Part shown: one piece after another, positions 25,855 to 37,032 of the stretch
How the letters are laid out: the number at the start of each line of letters is the position of its first letter
How positions within the stretch are numbered: the stretch's first letter is position 1
Source of the DNA: HK1 sp965220535
Lineage (GTDB): Bacteria > Pseudomonadota > Gammaproteobacteria > HK1
Length of the DNA: 64,000 nucleotides
Assembly (NCBI GenBank): GCA_965220535.1
Contig: OZ244833.1
Span: 434,001 to 498,000 of the forward strand
Reading direction: 5' to 3'
Made by a program: the position numbers and the translations under genes
Notes under the pieces: generated by a model
What the model was told of the DNA's origin: nothing
The model's input: only the letters and a program-made list of their open reading frames with translations
Database searches by the model: none

Positions 25855-27938
25855 CGCGATCCTGGCGCTTGGACGACGGGCACCAAACGCTGGTATTCGC
25901 CAACGAAGGCCATTATCTACCCTCGATCGTCTACTGGGGGCGTTCGTTGCCTGCCGACGAGGACTTGGACGAACTGGCGCAGGCGACATCGATCGATATC
26001 ACCGGGGGCATGCTCGATGCCCATCCACCGCTTTGCCTTTGCCCCTTGGCGATCGACACTTTCCCGGGCCAAGCAGGCTTGATCCTGCGCCGCAGCGACG
26101 GAACTTCGCTGCATCCGACCTTGCGCTTCGAATCCGCGAGCGTCTTGTCGAAGGGCATCGTCTTCGAAGCCCATGATCCGGCAGCGGGGCTGACTTGGCA
26201 GGCGGAGTTTCGAAGCCATCCCGAGACCCGGGTCATCGCCTGCCGTTCGCGCCTTCTAAGCCGCCGGCCGGTCCATCTCGAGTGGCTGGCGGCGCCGGTT
26301 TTTCCCGCCCCGCAGCAAGGGCGGGAATCGATCGAGTTTTCGGGGCGCTGGTGCGGCGAATTCCAGATCGCGACTCATTCCTGGTCCGCCGGAATCAGGG
26401 CGCGCAACAATCCCACCGGACGCACGGGACACGAACACTTTCCCGGCCTTTATCTCCCGGCCAAGGGCACGAGCAACACCGCCGGGGAGGTTCATGCCTG
26501 CCACTATGGCTGGTCCGGCGGCCACGGCATGATCGCCGAGGAATTGCCCGACGGTCGACGCCAAGTGCAATTCGGCCATGCCCGCGGCAGCGAAGCCGAG
26601 GCGAATACCGAATTCGCCACCGCGACTTTGTACCTCGCTTGGTCGGATGCCGGACTCAACGGAGCGGCCACGGCATTGCAGCGGCATGTGCGCGAGCGCG
26701 TGGTTCGCTGGCCCGAGGCTTCGCTCCCCCGACCGGTGCATTACAACTGCTGGGAAGCGATCTATTTCGATCACGATATCGAGATATTGAGCGATATCGC
26801 GCGGATCGCCGCCGACCTCGGGGCCGAGCGCTTCGTCCTCGACGATGGCTGGTTCGGTCGCCGCAACGACGATACGAGCTCGTTGGGTGACTGGCAGGTC
26901 GACCCCGGCAAATATCCGCAGGGGCTGACGCCGCTGATCGAGAGGGTGCGATCGCTCGGCCTTGGCTTCGGGCTCTGGCTCGAGCCGGAGATGGTCAGTT
27001 GCGATTCGGATCTGGCGCGGGCGCATCCCGACTGGATTTCGGGCCCCGTCGATCAGATCGAAGGGCGCCGGCAGCGAGTTCTCGACCTGACGCGCCGCGA
27101 AGTCTTCGAATACCTTTTCGAGCGCGTGCACCGGCTGCTGACGAGCCATGCGATCGAGTACATCAAATGGGATCACAACCGGGTTCTGCCGCTGGCCGAC
27201 GCCGCTCAGACCCGAGCCTTGCTGGCCCTGCTCGATCGCCTGCGGCGGGCGCATCCCGGTGTCGAAATCGAATCCTGCGCCAGCGGTGGCGGTCGTATCG
27301 ACTACGGCATCTTGGAACGCTGTCAACGGATATGGCTCAGCGACAGCAACGACGCCCTCGAACGGCTTCGAATCCAACACGACGCCGCTTTGTTCTTGCC
27401 CGCTGCGGTGACCGGCAGTCATGTCGGTCCTCGCCGATGCCATACCTCCGGGCGGACGCTCGATATCCACCTGCGCGCTTGGACCGCCGCCCAACGCCAT
27501 TTCGGTTTCGAGATGGACTTGCGGGAACTGAGCGAAGAGGAAGCGGCGGCGCTCAAGGGGGTCTGCCGGTGGTGGAAAGAGAATCGCGACTGGCTGTTTC
27601 GCGCCGACATCCTTCGCCTCGACAGCATGGACGAGGCGGTCATCGCGGAAATGCAGCGCGCCGAAGGGGGGGAGCGTTTCGTCGTTTTCGCCGCCAAGTT
27701 GCATACCTCGCGCCAAATCGCGCCCCGGCCGCTGACCCTGACCGGGCTCGACCCCGACGCCCGCTACCGTGTCGACCTGCTCACCCGTGATCGATGCCCG
27801 GCCCTGTCGCGCGGGGACCCGCTCATGAAATCGAAGGCGCTGACCGCCGGCGGGACGTGGTTGATGCAAGCGGGGTTGAATTTGCCTTGGTCGTTCCCGG
27901 CGACGATCCACGTCGTCGAGGGCGTCCGCATCGATTGA
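25851..27938 (+). CDS. GH36 alpha-galactosidase
   Basis: 695 aa from the ATG that overlaps the permease stop. The N-terminal beta-supersandwich (about 1-300) is followed by the TIM barrel with VLDDGWFG, EPEMVS, the nucleophile aspartate in YIKWDHNR, the CASGGGRIDYGIL motif and the acid/base aspartate in WLSDSNDALER. A C-terminal beta domain ends in a typical TLTGLDPDARYRVDL stretch. No signal peptide is present, so it acts in the cytoplasm on imported alpha-galactosides. The gene is convergent with the Calx-beta gene. Confidence 0.94.
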   Translation: MTRSWRLDDGHQTLVFANEGHYLPSIVYWGRSLPADEDLDELAQATSIDITGGMLDAHPPLCLCPLAIDTFPGQAGLILRRSDGTSLHPTLRFESASVLSKGIVFEAHDPAAGLTWQAEFRSHPETRVIACRSRLLSRRPVHLEWLAAPVFPAPQQGRESIEFSGRWCGEFQIATHSWSAGIRARNNPTGRTGHEHFPGLYLPAKGTSNTAGEVHACHYGWSGGHGMIAEELPDGRRQVQFGHARGSEAEANTEFATATLYLAWSDAGLNGAATALQRHVRERVVRWPEASLPRPVHYNCWEAIYFDHDIEILSDIARIAADLGAERFVLDDGWFGRRNDDTSSLGDWQVDPGKYPQGLTPLIERVRSLGLGFGLWLEPEMVSCDSDLARAHPDWISGPVDQIEGRRQRVLDLTRREVFEYLFERVHRLLTSHAIEYIKWDHNRVLPLADAAQTRALLALLDRLRRAHPGVEIESCASGGGRIDYGILERCQRIWLSDSNDALERLRIQHDAALFLPAAVTGSHVGPRRCHTSGRTLDIHLRAWTAAQRHFGFEMDLRELSEEEAAALKGVCRWWKENRDWLFRADILRLDSMDEAVIAEMQRAEGGERFVVFAAKLHTSRQIAPRPLTLTGLDPDARYRVDLLTRDRCPALSRGDPLMKSKALTAGGTWLMQAGLNLPWSFPATIHVVEGVRID

Positions 27939-28105
27939 TCGTTTTCGGCTCGAATCCAAGCCCCTTCTGCGGCTATCGCGGCTATCGAGTCAGCATCCGA
28001 GCCTCGCTGACGATCTTCGTCTCGGCACTGCCGGGGGCCGACAATATCGACCATGCACGACCTATCGGTGCATCGGATAGATAAATATCGGATATTCGGA
28101 TATAT

Positions 28106-28134
28106 AAAAAAGAGCCGGCATCGCGCCGGCTCTT
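28106..28134 (-). terminator. Rho-independent terminator of the Calx-beta gene
   Basis: AGAGCCGGC (28111-28119) pairs perfectly with GCCGGCTCT (28125-28133), extended by one A-T pair, and is followed on the minus strand by TTTTT. It is a strong terminator for the minus-strand gene 50 bp away. Confidence 0.85.
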
Positions 28135-28180
28135 GGCAGCCTCTTTTCAGACTTCGATAGAAGCGGGCTTTTGCCGCCCC

Positions 28181-31100
28181 TTATCGCACCCCCGTCGCGC
28201 TGTTGTTGACCAAGGCTCCGCCGCCACCGGTGCGGGTCAGCACCTGCGCCGTGAAATGCCTGCTCGAACGAACTTCGCAAACAAGGCCCAAGCCCTCCCA
28301 TCGATAGCCGATACCCCTTGCCAGTTCTTCTGATTGCAAATGCCTCGTGTTCAGGCGCTCGATACGCCCCAAACTCCACTCGTACCTGCTCCCGTCGTCC
28401 GTGTAGCACACGAAGGAGGTCTCGAAGCAATCCCCTTCTTGCGAGTTGCAGCGAATCCGGATATTCGATTCATCCGACGAATCCGGCGAGGGAATCGATT
28501 CGATATCCGCCCGATGGACTCCGCCTTCGGCAACGCTTCGAATCATCGCGCTGTTGTTGACCAGCACCCCGTTGCCCGAGCGCGTCCACACCTGCGAGCC
28601 GATCGTCGCGCTGCTTCGAAGGGCGCATCCCAAACGACCCTTGCCTGCCCAAGACTTTCCTCCGGTATAGGCTTGGATATCCTGCACCGAAAGAGAGGCC
28701 GTTCCCCAAGCGGGGATGGGCTGCGGGAGTCTTCCTTGGAAGACTTCCCCGTCCGCTTGGGCGGAGCAATCCAAAGCGACGGAGCAAGGAGAATCCTGCA
28801 GGCATCGAATCCGAAGGGTCGCGCTGTCGCCCGAGGTCGGGGGCGGGAGGGCGAGGGCTTGGCTTCGAAGCGACTCCTTGTCGTTATCCCTGACGACGAC
28901 GCTTCGAAGGATTCTTTTGCCGGCGAACTCGAAGGCGACGAAATGGCTGTCGTCGCTCTTGTCGGAATCCTTGTGGGCGATGATATCGATGGATTGATAG
29001 CGGTCCCAATTCGTCTCGGTGAAGACCATCCCTTCGCGGGAAAAACCGATTCCGAAAGTGTTCGAGGTCTTCGAAATCAGCACCGACACGGTATCCGTCG
29101 GTCGTTTGCTGAGTTTGACGGAGATGGTCTGCCTGTCCTCCTCGTCGATGGTGATATTGCCTGCGGGCAAGAAGACAAGGGTTCCGTCGTAGGGGTTCGT
29201 CGTGGGAGGCGTCGTCGGAGAGTCGTTATCACGGACGGAAACCGACTTCGTCACCCGAGGTGCAGTGATTCCGCCCGAAGCGGTGAGGGTGATGGTGTCG
29301 GAATCGTTTGTGGTATCGGCATCCTCGGCGGCGTTGACGGTGACCCGCTGCCCGGTTCCATAGTTCGAGGTGTCGAAGGTCAGCGAAGACGGGGAAAGTG
29401 TGATATCCGAATTCGTTTTCGTCAGAGAAACCCTTACGTTCGCGTTCGGGGCGGCGCTGAGGCTGACTTCGAAGCTCCCCGAGCTGCCCTCGGCTATCGT
29501 CAGCGTTCTCGAAGGGGTGACCTGAATCGTTCCCGACGGGGTGGAAGAGCCATCGTTATCGGTAACGGAGACCGACTTTCTCACCTGCGGAGCGGTTATC
29601 CCGCCCGAAGCGGTGAGGGTGATGGTGTCGGAATCGTTCGTGGTATCGGCATCCTCGGCGGCGTTGACGGTGACCCGCTGCGCGGTTCCATAGTTCGAGG
29701 TGTCGAAGGTCAGCGAAGACGGGGAAAGGGTGATATCCGAGTTCGTCTTCGTCAGAGAAACCCTTACGTTTGCGTTCGGGGCGGCGCTGAGGCTGACTTC
29801 GAAAGACTCCGAGCCGCCCTCGTCGATGTTCAGCGTCGTTGTATCGGAGAGAACGATGGTTCCCGAAGGAGCGGGAGCGTCATCGTTATCGGTGACGGAG
29901 ACCGACTTCGTCACGTTCGGAGCGTCAATCCCGCCCGAAGCGGTGAGGGTGATGGTGTCGGAATCGTTCGTGGTATCGGCGTCCTCGGCGGCGTTGACGG
30001 TGATGGTCTGCGTTTGGTTCCAGTTGGATGTGTTGAAGGACAGCGAAGTCTTGTCGAGGCGTATATCGTCGTTCGTCTTCGAAAGAGAGACCGTCACGTT
30101 CGCGTTCGGTGCGGTGCTGAGGCTGACTTCGAAAGACCCCGAGCCGCCTTCGTCGATGCTCAGCGCTGTATTGGAATCGGAGAGAACGATGGTTCCCGAA
30201 GGGGCGTCGTTGTCGGTAACGGAGACCGATTTCGTCACATCGTCGGCATCGATGCCGCCCGTGGCAGAAAGGGTGATGGTGTCGGAATCGTCCGTAGTAT
30301 CGGCGTCTTCGGCGGCGTTGACGGTGACCGACTTCGCGCCGTAGTCCGTCGTGGTGAAGGTCAGCGAAGACGGGGAAAGAGTGATATCGTCGTTCGTCTT
30401 CGAAAGAGAGACCGTCACGTTCGCGTTCGGTGCGGTGCTGAGGCTGACTTCGAAAGTCCCCGAGCCGCCCTCGTCGATGCTCAGCGCTCTATTGGCATCG
30501 GAAAGAACGATGGTTCCCGAAGGGGCGTCGTTGTCGGTAACGGAGACCGATTTCGTCACATCGGCGGCATCGATGCCGCCCGTGGCAGAAAGGGTGATGG
30601 TGTCGGAATCGTCCGTAGTATCGTCGTCTTCGCCGGCGGTGACGGTGATGGTCTGCGTTTGGTTCCAGTTGGATGTGGAGAAGGACAGCGAAGTCTTGTC
30701 GAGGTCGATATCCGCATTCGTCTTCGTAAGAGAGACCGTCACGTTCGCGTTCGGCGCGGTGCTGAGGCTGACGTCGAAACTCCCCGAGCCGCCTTCGTCG
30801 ATGCTCAGCGCTGTATTGGCATCGGAAAGAACGATGGTTCCCGAAGGGGCGTCGTTGTCGGTAACGGAGACCGCTTTCGTCACTTCGGGAGCGGTTATCC
30901 CGCCCGTGGCAGAAAGGGTGATGGTGTCGGAATCGTCCGTAGTATCGTCGTCTTCGCTGGCGGTGACGGTGATGGTCTGCGTTTGGTTCCAGTTGGATGT
31001 GGAGAAGGACAGCGAAGTCTTGTCGAGGTCGATATCCGCATTCGTCTTCGTAAGAGAGATCGTCACGTTCGCGTTCGGCGCGGTGCTGAGGCTTACGTCG

Positions 31101-31638
31101 AAAGTCTCCGATCCGCCCTCGTCGATGCTCAGCGCTGTATTGGAATCGGAAAGAACGATGGTTCCCGACGGCGGATCGTTATCGGTGACGGAGACTGTCA
31201 CTAATACACTGCGGGATACGTTACCACGCCTATACCGAGGAATAACTTTGACAGTTTCATCTTCGGTATCGTCATCTTCCACAGCGGATACGGTGATTGT
31301 ATATAACGGCGATCGCCATCTATGAAAACCAGTAGCAGGCGAGTATGCGATCCAATCAGACGAAGAGACGGTAACGCTTTGCGGGTTGACTGTGACAGCT
31401 CCTTGATCTTCACTCGTAATACTAAAAGTTTCCGCTCCAGTAGGTCGAGATTCGAGAGATGTCTCAAGCGATGTCTGCATCCTTATCGTAAAACTATCCT
31501 CCCCCCCCCCTCGGTGAGAGTCATTGATCTAGAAGGAGAAGGGGGTGAGAGAAAAAATTCTTGCGCAAAAGCCCCGTAAAAGGGGATTAATGTCGAGCAG
31601 ATAAATATAGCAGAAAGGATGAATCGGGCCGGGTTCAT
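28181..31638 (-). CDS. Secreted Calx-beta repeat protein, split by a poly-G10 tract (phase-OFF in this sequence)
   Basis: The uninterrupted 1099-codon frame starts in mid-domain at 31480 and has no signal peptide. The missing beginning is in another frame: ATG 31638 with SD GGAGAAG encodes MNPARF, then a hydrophobic stretch (ILSAIFICSTLIPFYG) and an AFA-Q signal-peptidase site, then a Calx-beta opening (SMTLTEGGG). This frame enters the G10 run at 31510-31501 and stops at TAA 31485-31483. With G11 (or G8) it joins the long frame as EGGGEDSFTIRMQTS, matching GESGSFTIRF in the paralogue at 62.9 kb. The joined product would be about 1150 aa, with at least seven Calx-beta-like repeats of about 108 aa and two related C-terminal modules, each ending LVNNSA. 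Export and calcium binding are inferred from family. Confidence 0.88.
29228..31200 (-). repeat. Tandem Calx-beta-encoding repeats, about 324-330 bp each
   Basis: Six copies or more of a unit of about 108 codons, each carrying SVTDND, SGTIVLSD, LSIDEGGSGSFEVSLS and VTVSLTKTN-type words. Neighbouring copies are nearly identical at DNA level over long stretches (compare 30200-30330 with 30525-30650), so recombination between copies could change the repeat number. Confidence 0.88.
31501..31510. repeat. 10-bp C homopolymer (G10 on the coding strand) at the frame break of the Calx-beta gene
   Basis: Ten C on the plus strand, between the signal-peptide frame and the repeat-domain frame. One extra base would restore a single reading frame. 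The tract lies about 43 codons into the gene. Confidence 0.9.
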
Positions 31639-32554
31639 GGGACTTCTCCGATTGAAGGGGCGGAAAGCAAGCGCAAATCTCTCGTGTCGTCGATGATAAG
31701 GCTATCGTCCATTGGCTTTGTCGAATGCACTGCAGGCATTTTTTCGCAAGTTCGACTTGAGTCGGATCGGGGTGGCTATCGATGAGGTCATCGAGTACTC
31801 GTAATCGCCTCTTCCGAATCCCCGAGGGCATTTTGAGCGTAGTCGATCTTCAACGTAGCCATCGAATCAGGGGCGAATAGTACCACCTTAGCGATGGCTT
31901 CCCGGCCAGATTCCGGCGCGACTCAAGTTCGAGGCGGCGTTTTGCGAGTCTTGCCGGCTCGTTTCCAAAAGGCAAGGTCAAGAAGGAAAGAGGGAGTCCC
32001 GGCTTTCGCTTCTCGATATCTTTGGAAGATCTAAGGGCCATCGTCGTGTCTGGCCAAGAGGTCGGCGCGGACGATTTGATTGGCCGCAGCGTTCTTCGGG
32101 TCGATCCCCTTTTTTTCGTTGGCGGAAGTTGAAACCGAGGCTGATTCTTTGCCGATCGAGCGGGGTTTCGGCTTCGCTTTCCTCGGGATTTTTCGATCCG
32201 GCGAGGCTCGGATTCGTCGAAGCGACCTGCCGGCCGGGGAAGACGATCGGCCTTCCGGCGTGGGGTTGGTAATGGATATCCTCTCGGCTGCGGGGGGAAC
32301 GCCTTGTCGGATCGAAATGCCCGGTCAATACATGCGCTTGCGATTCAAAAAACTCCAAGGCGAGGGAGGACGATCGAGCGTCGGCGGGCGATGTCTTGAT
32401 ATACTGCGCATCCATCACGATGTTCCGTAACGTTCGACTCGGCGAGCGACGATATCGAGGCGAATCGAGCGCTCGAATCCCAAGTCTCGATATCGAACGC
32501 CAATACAGGCCGCTCTTGTCCATCCTCGCCGTCTTTTACAAGGATCGCGAAAAC
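31639..32554. other. 0.9-kb gap with degenerate coding-like fragments on the minus strand
   Basis: No intact gene is supported. Short minus-strand segments in different frames read protein-like, for example NEKKGIDPKNAAANQIVRAD near 32090, APDSMATLKIDYAQNALGD near 31870 and DDLIDSHPDPTQVELAKKCL near 31770. They suggest one or more decayed genes. The promoter of the Calx-beta gene and that of mannitol dehydrogenase should both be here. Confidence 0.4.
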
Positions 32555-33945
32555 ATGCAGCCCCGGCTCAAGCAAACGGACTATGCACGATCGCGTTGTC
32601 GGATCGGCATCGTCCATTTGGGATTCGGCGCCTTTCATCGCGCCCACTTGGCCGAATATATCGACGACTATATGCAGGCGTCGGGCGATCTCGGATGGGG
32701 GATCTGCGCGATCAACTTGCGCGCCGCCGACAGCGAGCGTTTTCGCGCCGCGAGCGCGAACTCGACGGGCTATGCGTTGAAGACCATGGACCCCGAAGGG
32801 GGCGTGGAATACCGCAAAGTGCGCTCCCATCTGGATTTTCGCGACTGGAGCGTCGATCCCGAATATGCCGAGGAATCGGTCGCCTCGAAAAGCGTGCATA
32901 TCATCTCGATCACGGTCAGCGAAAGCGGTTATTGCCTCGATAAAAACGGGGGGCTCGATCTCGAGAATCCTCTCGTGTGCGCGGAAACGAGCGGCGGCGA
33001 AAAACGAACCGTCTACGCTTTTTTGAGGGCGGCGTTGCGCAAGCGAATGCAATCCGAAGGCGGGCCGATCACCGTTCTTTGCTGCGACAATATCCGCGGC
33101 AACGGGGATATGCTGCGGGAAAATCTGATGCGCTATCTTGATTTATGCAAGGACGAGGAGTTGGCGCGATGGCTGAAAAGCGATGCCCGCTTCCCCAACT
33201 CGATGGTGGATCGCATCACCCCGGCAACGACTCCCGAACTTATCTTTCGCAGCGCCGAACTCTTCGGCGAGGAGGGGCGTCATCCGATCCATGCCGAATC
33301 CTTCAAACAATGGGTGTTGGAAGATCGCTTCGCCGGGCCCTTTCCCGATTTGAAAAGCGTCGCCGTCGACATCGTATCGAGCGTCACCGCCTTCGAAGAA
33401 ACCAAGATTCGGGTTCTCAACGGGTCCCATACTGCACTTTGTTATTTCGGGGCCCTCGATGGATACGATCGCTTCGACGAGGTGATCCGAGATCCGGTCC
33501 ATGCCGCTCGTTTCCGCGCTTTCGTCGATCAAGAGGTGTTGCCCGGCCTGCCCGCGGATCTCCCTTTCGACCGCGAAGCCTATCGAGATCGAATCGAGCG
33601 GCGCTTCGGCAACCAAGGGATCGGCGACCGGCTCGAACGGATCTGCGCCGACGGCTACGCCAAGTTTCCGATTTTCGTCATGCCCACCGTCGCCGACGCC
33701 CTCGAACGCGGACACCTACCGAAACACGCCATCGCCTCGATCGCCGCTTGGTATCATTTCGCTCGGCAAGCGCAGGCCGGGGGATCGCGATTCCCCTATC
33801 ATGAACCGAATCTCGCCTTGCTCGAGCCCCTTCTCGGCGAGGCGCGAGATTTCATCGAAGCACCCGGGCTTTGGGGCGATATCCCGCAACGTTATCCGGA
33901 ATTCGGCGCCTACTTGCAATCCGCTATCGACGACATGGATAAAAA

Positions 33946-33958
<13 letters not shown>
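32555..33958 (+). CDS. mtlK: Mannitol 2-dehydrogenase family polyol dehydrogenase
   Basis: 467 aa from ATG 32555 with SD AAGGA 10 bp upstream. It belongs to the long-chain mannitol dehydrogenase family: NAD site GIVHLGFGAFHRAH near residues 18-31, the DNIRGNG segment, TPATTPE, and the catalytic-domain motif KIRVLNGSHTALCYFG. It oxidises mannitol (or arabinitol/sorbitol) to the ketose with NAD. Its end overlaps the ATPase start by 13 bp, the classical mtlK-smoK arrangement known from Rhodobacter, although the rest of that operon is at 4.6-8.5 kb here. Confidence 0.92.
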
Positions 33959-34980
<1,022 letters not shown>

Positions 34981-35067
34981 GCCGAACGAAAACGCTATCG
35001 GGCAAAGAACGCATCGCCGCGCCTGTCGGCTTCGCTCTCGGATCGAAAAAATCCGCGCCGTCTCCCC

Positions 35068-35127
35068 AAAGACTCGAATCAAAAAGACTCGAACCAAGAA
35101 GACCCGAGCCAAAAAGACTCGAACCGA
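35068..35127 (+). repeat. 15-bp tandem repeat x4 upstream of tcuB
   Basis: Units AAAGACTCGAATCAA, AAAGACTCGAACCAA, GAAGACCCGAGCCAA and AAAGACTCGAACCGA. If a far-upstream start is used they encode an R-L-E-P-K pentapeptide repeat. Confidence 0.85.
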
Positions 35128-35171
35128 AAATGCCCTTCGAAAACCGACAAACAAACGATCGCCGAGCGTCG

Positions 35172-36311
35172 ATGCCCGCAAAAACGCTGATCGACGAGGG
35201 GGCGAGGATCATGGGCATCTGCAATGCCTGTCGCTACTGCGAGGGGCATTGCGCGCTCTTCAAAGCCATGACATTGCGCTTGGAATTCAACGCCGAGACC
35301 TTGGACTATCTATCCAATCTTTGCCATGACTGCGGCGCCTGCTACCACCACTGCCAATACGCCGAACCGCATGCCTTCGATGTCAATGTCCCGGCGGTGA
35401 TGACCGGGTTGCGCCGACAAAGCCGGATACTTCATATCCGGCCTAAGTCCATGCGTCCCTTGCTGGACAACGGCGGCTTGGCGGCGTTTCTCTTGTCGAC
35501 GATCTCGATCGTCGCCTTTATCCTGCCCACCGCGATCTTCGGCGGGCTCGACACCCTTTTCGGCCGGCATCCCGATTCTTTTTACGGCGTGATATCGCAC
35601 GGCACAATGGTGGGGGTTTTCGGCACCGCCGCCATTGTCTCGATGATCGCGCTCGTTCTGTCGATGCGCAGCTTCCACAAGGGCCTGTCGTTGCCGGGAT
35701 CGACGGCCGTCGGGACGGCGGATACGCTGCAAGGCTTTCGCGATGCGCTGAGCCTTCGATACCTCGACGGCGGTGCCGGTCAGGGCTGCACTTGGCCGAC
35801 TCAACGCCCCTCGATGCTCCGCCGCAGCCTCCATCATTTGAGTTTTTGGGGCTTCATGCTCTGCTTCGCCGCCACTTGCGCCGGCACCTTGATGCACTAC
35901 GGCTTCGACCTGCCGGCCCCTTACGGCTTCGTCAGCGTACCGAAGATCCTCGGCACGCTCGGAGGGATCGGGTTGCTGATCGGCCCGGCGGGCCTGCTCT
36001 TTTTAAAAACGAAGGTCGATCCGCGCACGCAGCTCAAAGAGGGTGCGCAAGGCACGGGAAGCGCTTTTGCGATGCTGTTGATCCTCGTCAGCGCCAGCGG
36101 CCTTCTTCTGATGGCGGTGCGCGATACCGCCGCCATGGGGATCGTCCTTTGCATCCACTTGGGTTTCGTATTGGCCCTTTTCCTGTCGATGCCTTGGGGC
36201 AAGTTCATGCATGGCTTCCATCGCTTGATCGCGTTGATCGTCTTCGCGATCGAATCCCGCAAGGGCAAGGCTCTTGCGGGCACCGGCGGGGATTCGAAGG
36301 CATCCGCATAG
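35172..36311 (+). CDS. tcuB: Tricarballylate/citrate-utilisation Fe-S membrane protein TcuB
   Basis: 379 aa from ATG 35172; an ATG at 35130 or a TTG at 34977 overlapping the ATPase stop are alternatives, but their extra sequence is low-complexity repeat. Two 4Fe-4S clusters are bound by CNACRYCEGHC (about 18-28) and CHDCGACYHHCQYA (about 51-64). Six or so membrane helices follow (for example LAAFLLSTISIVAFILPTAIFGG). TcuB passes electrons from the flavoprotein TcuA to the quinone pool. tcuA is not in the window, but a TctABC-type importer, the usual transport partner, is at 15.7-20.7 kb. Confidence 0.85.
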   Translation: MPAKTLIDEGARIMGICNACRYCEGHCALFKAMTLRLEFNAETLDYLSNLCHDCGACYHHCQYAEPHAFDVNVPAVMTGLRRQSRILHIRPKSMRPLLDNGGLAAFLLSTISIVAFILPTAIFGGLDTLFGRHPDSFYGVISHGTMVGVFGTAAIVSMIALVLSMRSFHKGLSLPGSTAVGTADTLQGFRDALSLRYLDGGAGQGCTWPTQRPSMLRRSLHHLSFWGFMLCFAATCAGTLMHYGFDLPAPYGFVSVPKILGTLGGIGLLIGPAGLLFLKTKVDPRTQLKEGAQGTGSAFAMLLILVSASGLLLMAVRDTAAMGIVLCIHLGFVLALFLSMPWGKFMHGFHRLIALIVFAIESRKGKALAGTGGDSKASA

Positions 36312-36399
36312 CCCGCCTCTTGGCCGCCTCTTGGCCGATCGAGGGGATCGACGGAAACCGCCCCTCGATAACGACGACTGCTTAGGCGAGAGATCGATC

Positions 36400-36981
36400 A
36401 TGAGCGAAAGCGACATCCCCGCAAGCGACGAGCCCGGCGATTTGACCCATTTCGACGCCCAAGGACGAGCGCGGATGGTCGATATCGGGGAAAAACCCGC
36501 CACCCGTCGAGCGGCGGTGGCGCAAGGCGATATTCGCATGCAAGAAGCGACCTTGGGGATGATCGTTTCCGGGGGGCATCGCAAAGGGGATGTGATCGGC
36601 ATCGCTCGGCTGGCGGGGATCATGGCGGCGAAACGCACCTCGGAAACGATTCCGCTTTGCCATCCGATCGCCTTGACGAGCGTCGAAGTCGATCTCGTGC
36701 CGGATACGACGCAAAACCGGGTGCGCTGCCGGGCGAAAGCGGAAACCGTCGGCGCCACCGGGGTCGAGATGGAAGCCCTCAACGCCGTGCAAGCGGCGTT
36801 GCTGACGGTCTACGATATGTGCAAGGCAGTCGATCGAGGAATGGTCATCGAGGCGGTTTGCCTCGTCGAAAAGCGCGGCGGACGATCGGGTCATTGGATC
36901 CGCCCCGAAGACGAAGCCGAAAGGGATATTCGAAAGCCGGATCTGCGCCCGCAGGCGCAGCGACGAGGGCAAGGCGCCTAA
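36400..36981 (+). CDS. moaC: Cyclic pyranopterin monophosphate synthase MoaC
   Basis: 193 aa from ATG 36400. MoaC motifs are complete: THFDAQGRARMVDIGEK, the SETIPLCHPI active-site segment, GATGVEMEALNAV and YDMCKAVDRGM. It converts the cyclic pterin triphosphate made by MoaA to cPMP in molybdenum-cofactor synthesis. The tail after residue 170 is a charged extension (RPEDEAERDIRKPDLRPQAQ) beyond the usual length. No other moa gene is adjacent; Mo-enzyme maturation genes are 9 kb downstream. Confidence 0.95.
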   Translation: MSESDIPASDEPGDLTHFDAQGRARMVDIGEKPATRRAAVAQGDIRMQEATLGMIVSGGHRKGDVIGIARLAGIMAAKRTSETIPLCHPIALTSVEVDLVPDTTQNRVRCRAKAETVGATGVEMEALNAVQAALLTVYDMCKAVDRGMVIEAVCLVEKRGGRSGHWIRPEDEAERDIRKPDLRPQAQRRGQGA

Positions 36982-37032
36982 GCGTGTCGGTGCCGGTGAT
37001 AGACTTCGATCGACTGCCACCGGGAGCCTCCC

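Noticed and set aside
29228..31200. Regular repeats that could suggest a CRISPR array
   Set aside because: Units are about 324 bp, in frame and coding; there are no short spacers and no cas genes.
28334..31204. 956-codon open frame on the plus strand opposite the Calx-beta gene, plus a 324-codon and a 214-codon frame in another phase
   Set aside because: They mirror the codon periodicity of the repeated minus-strand gene. The products have no start signals or family motifs, and the minus-strand product has clear Calx-beta motifs.
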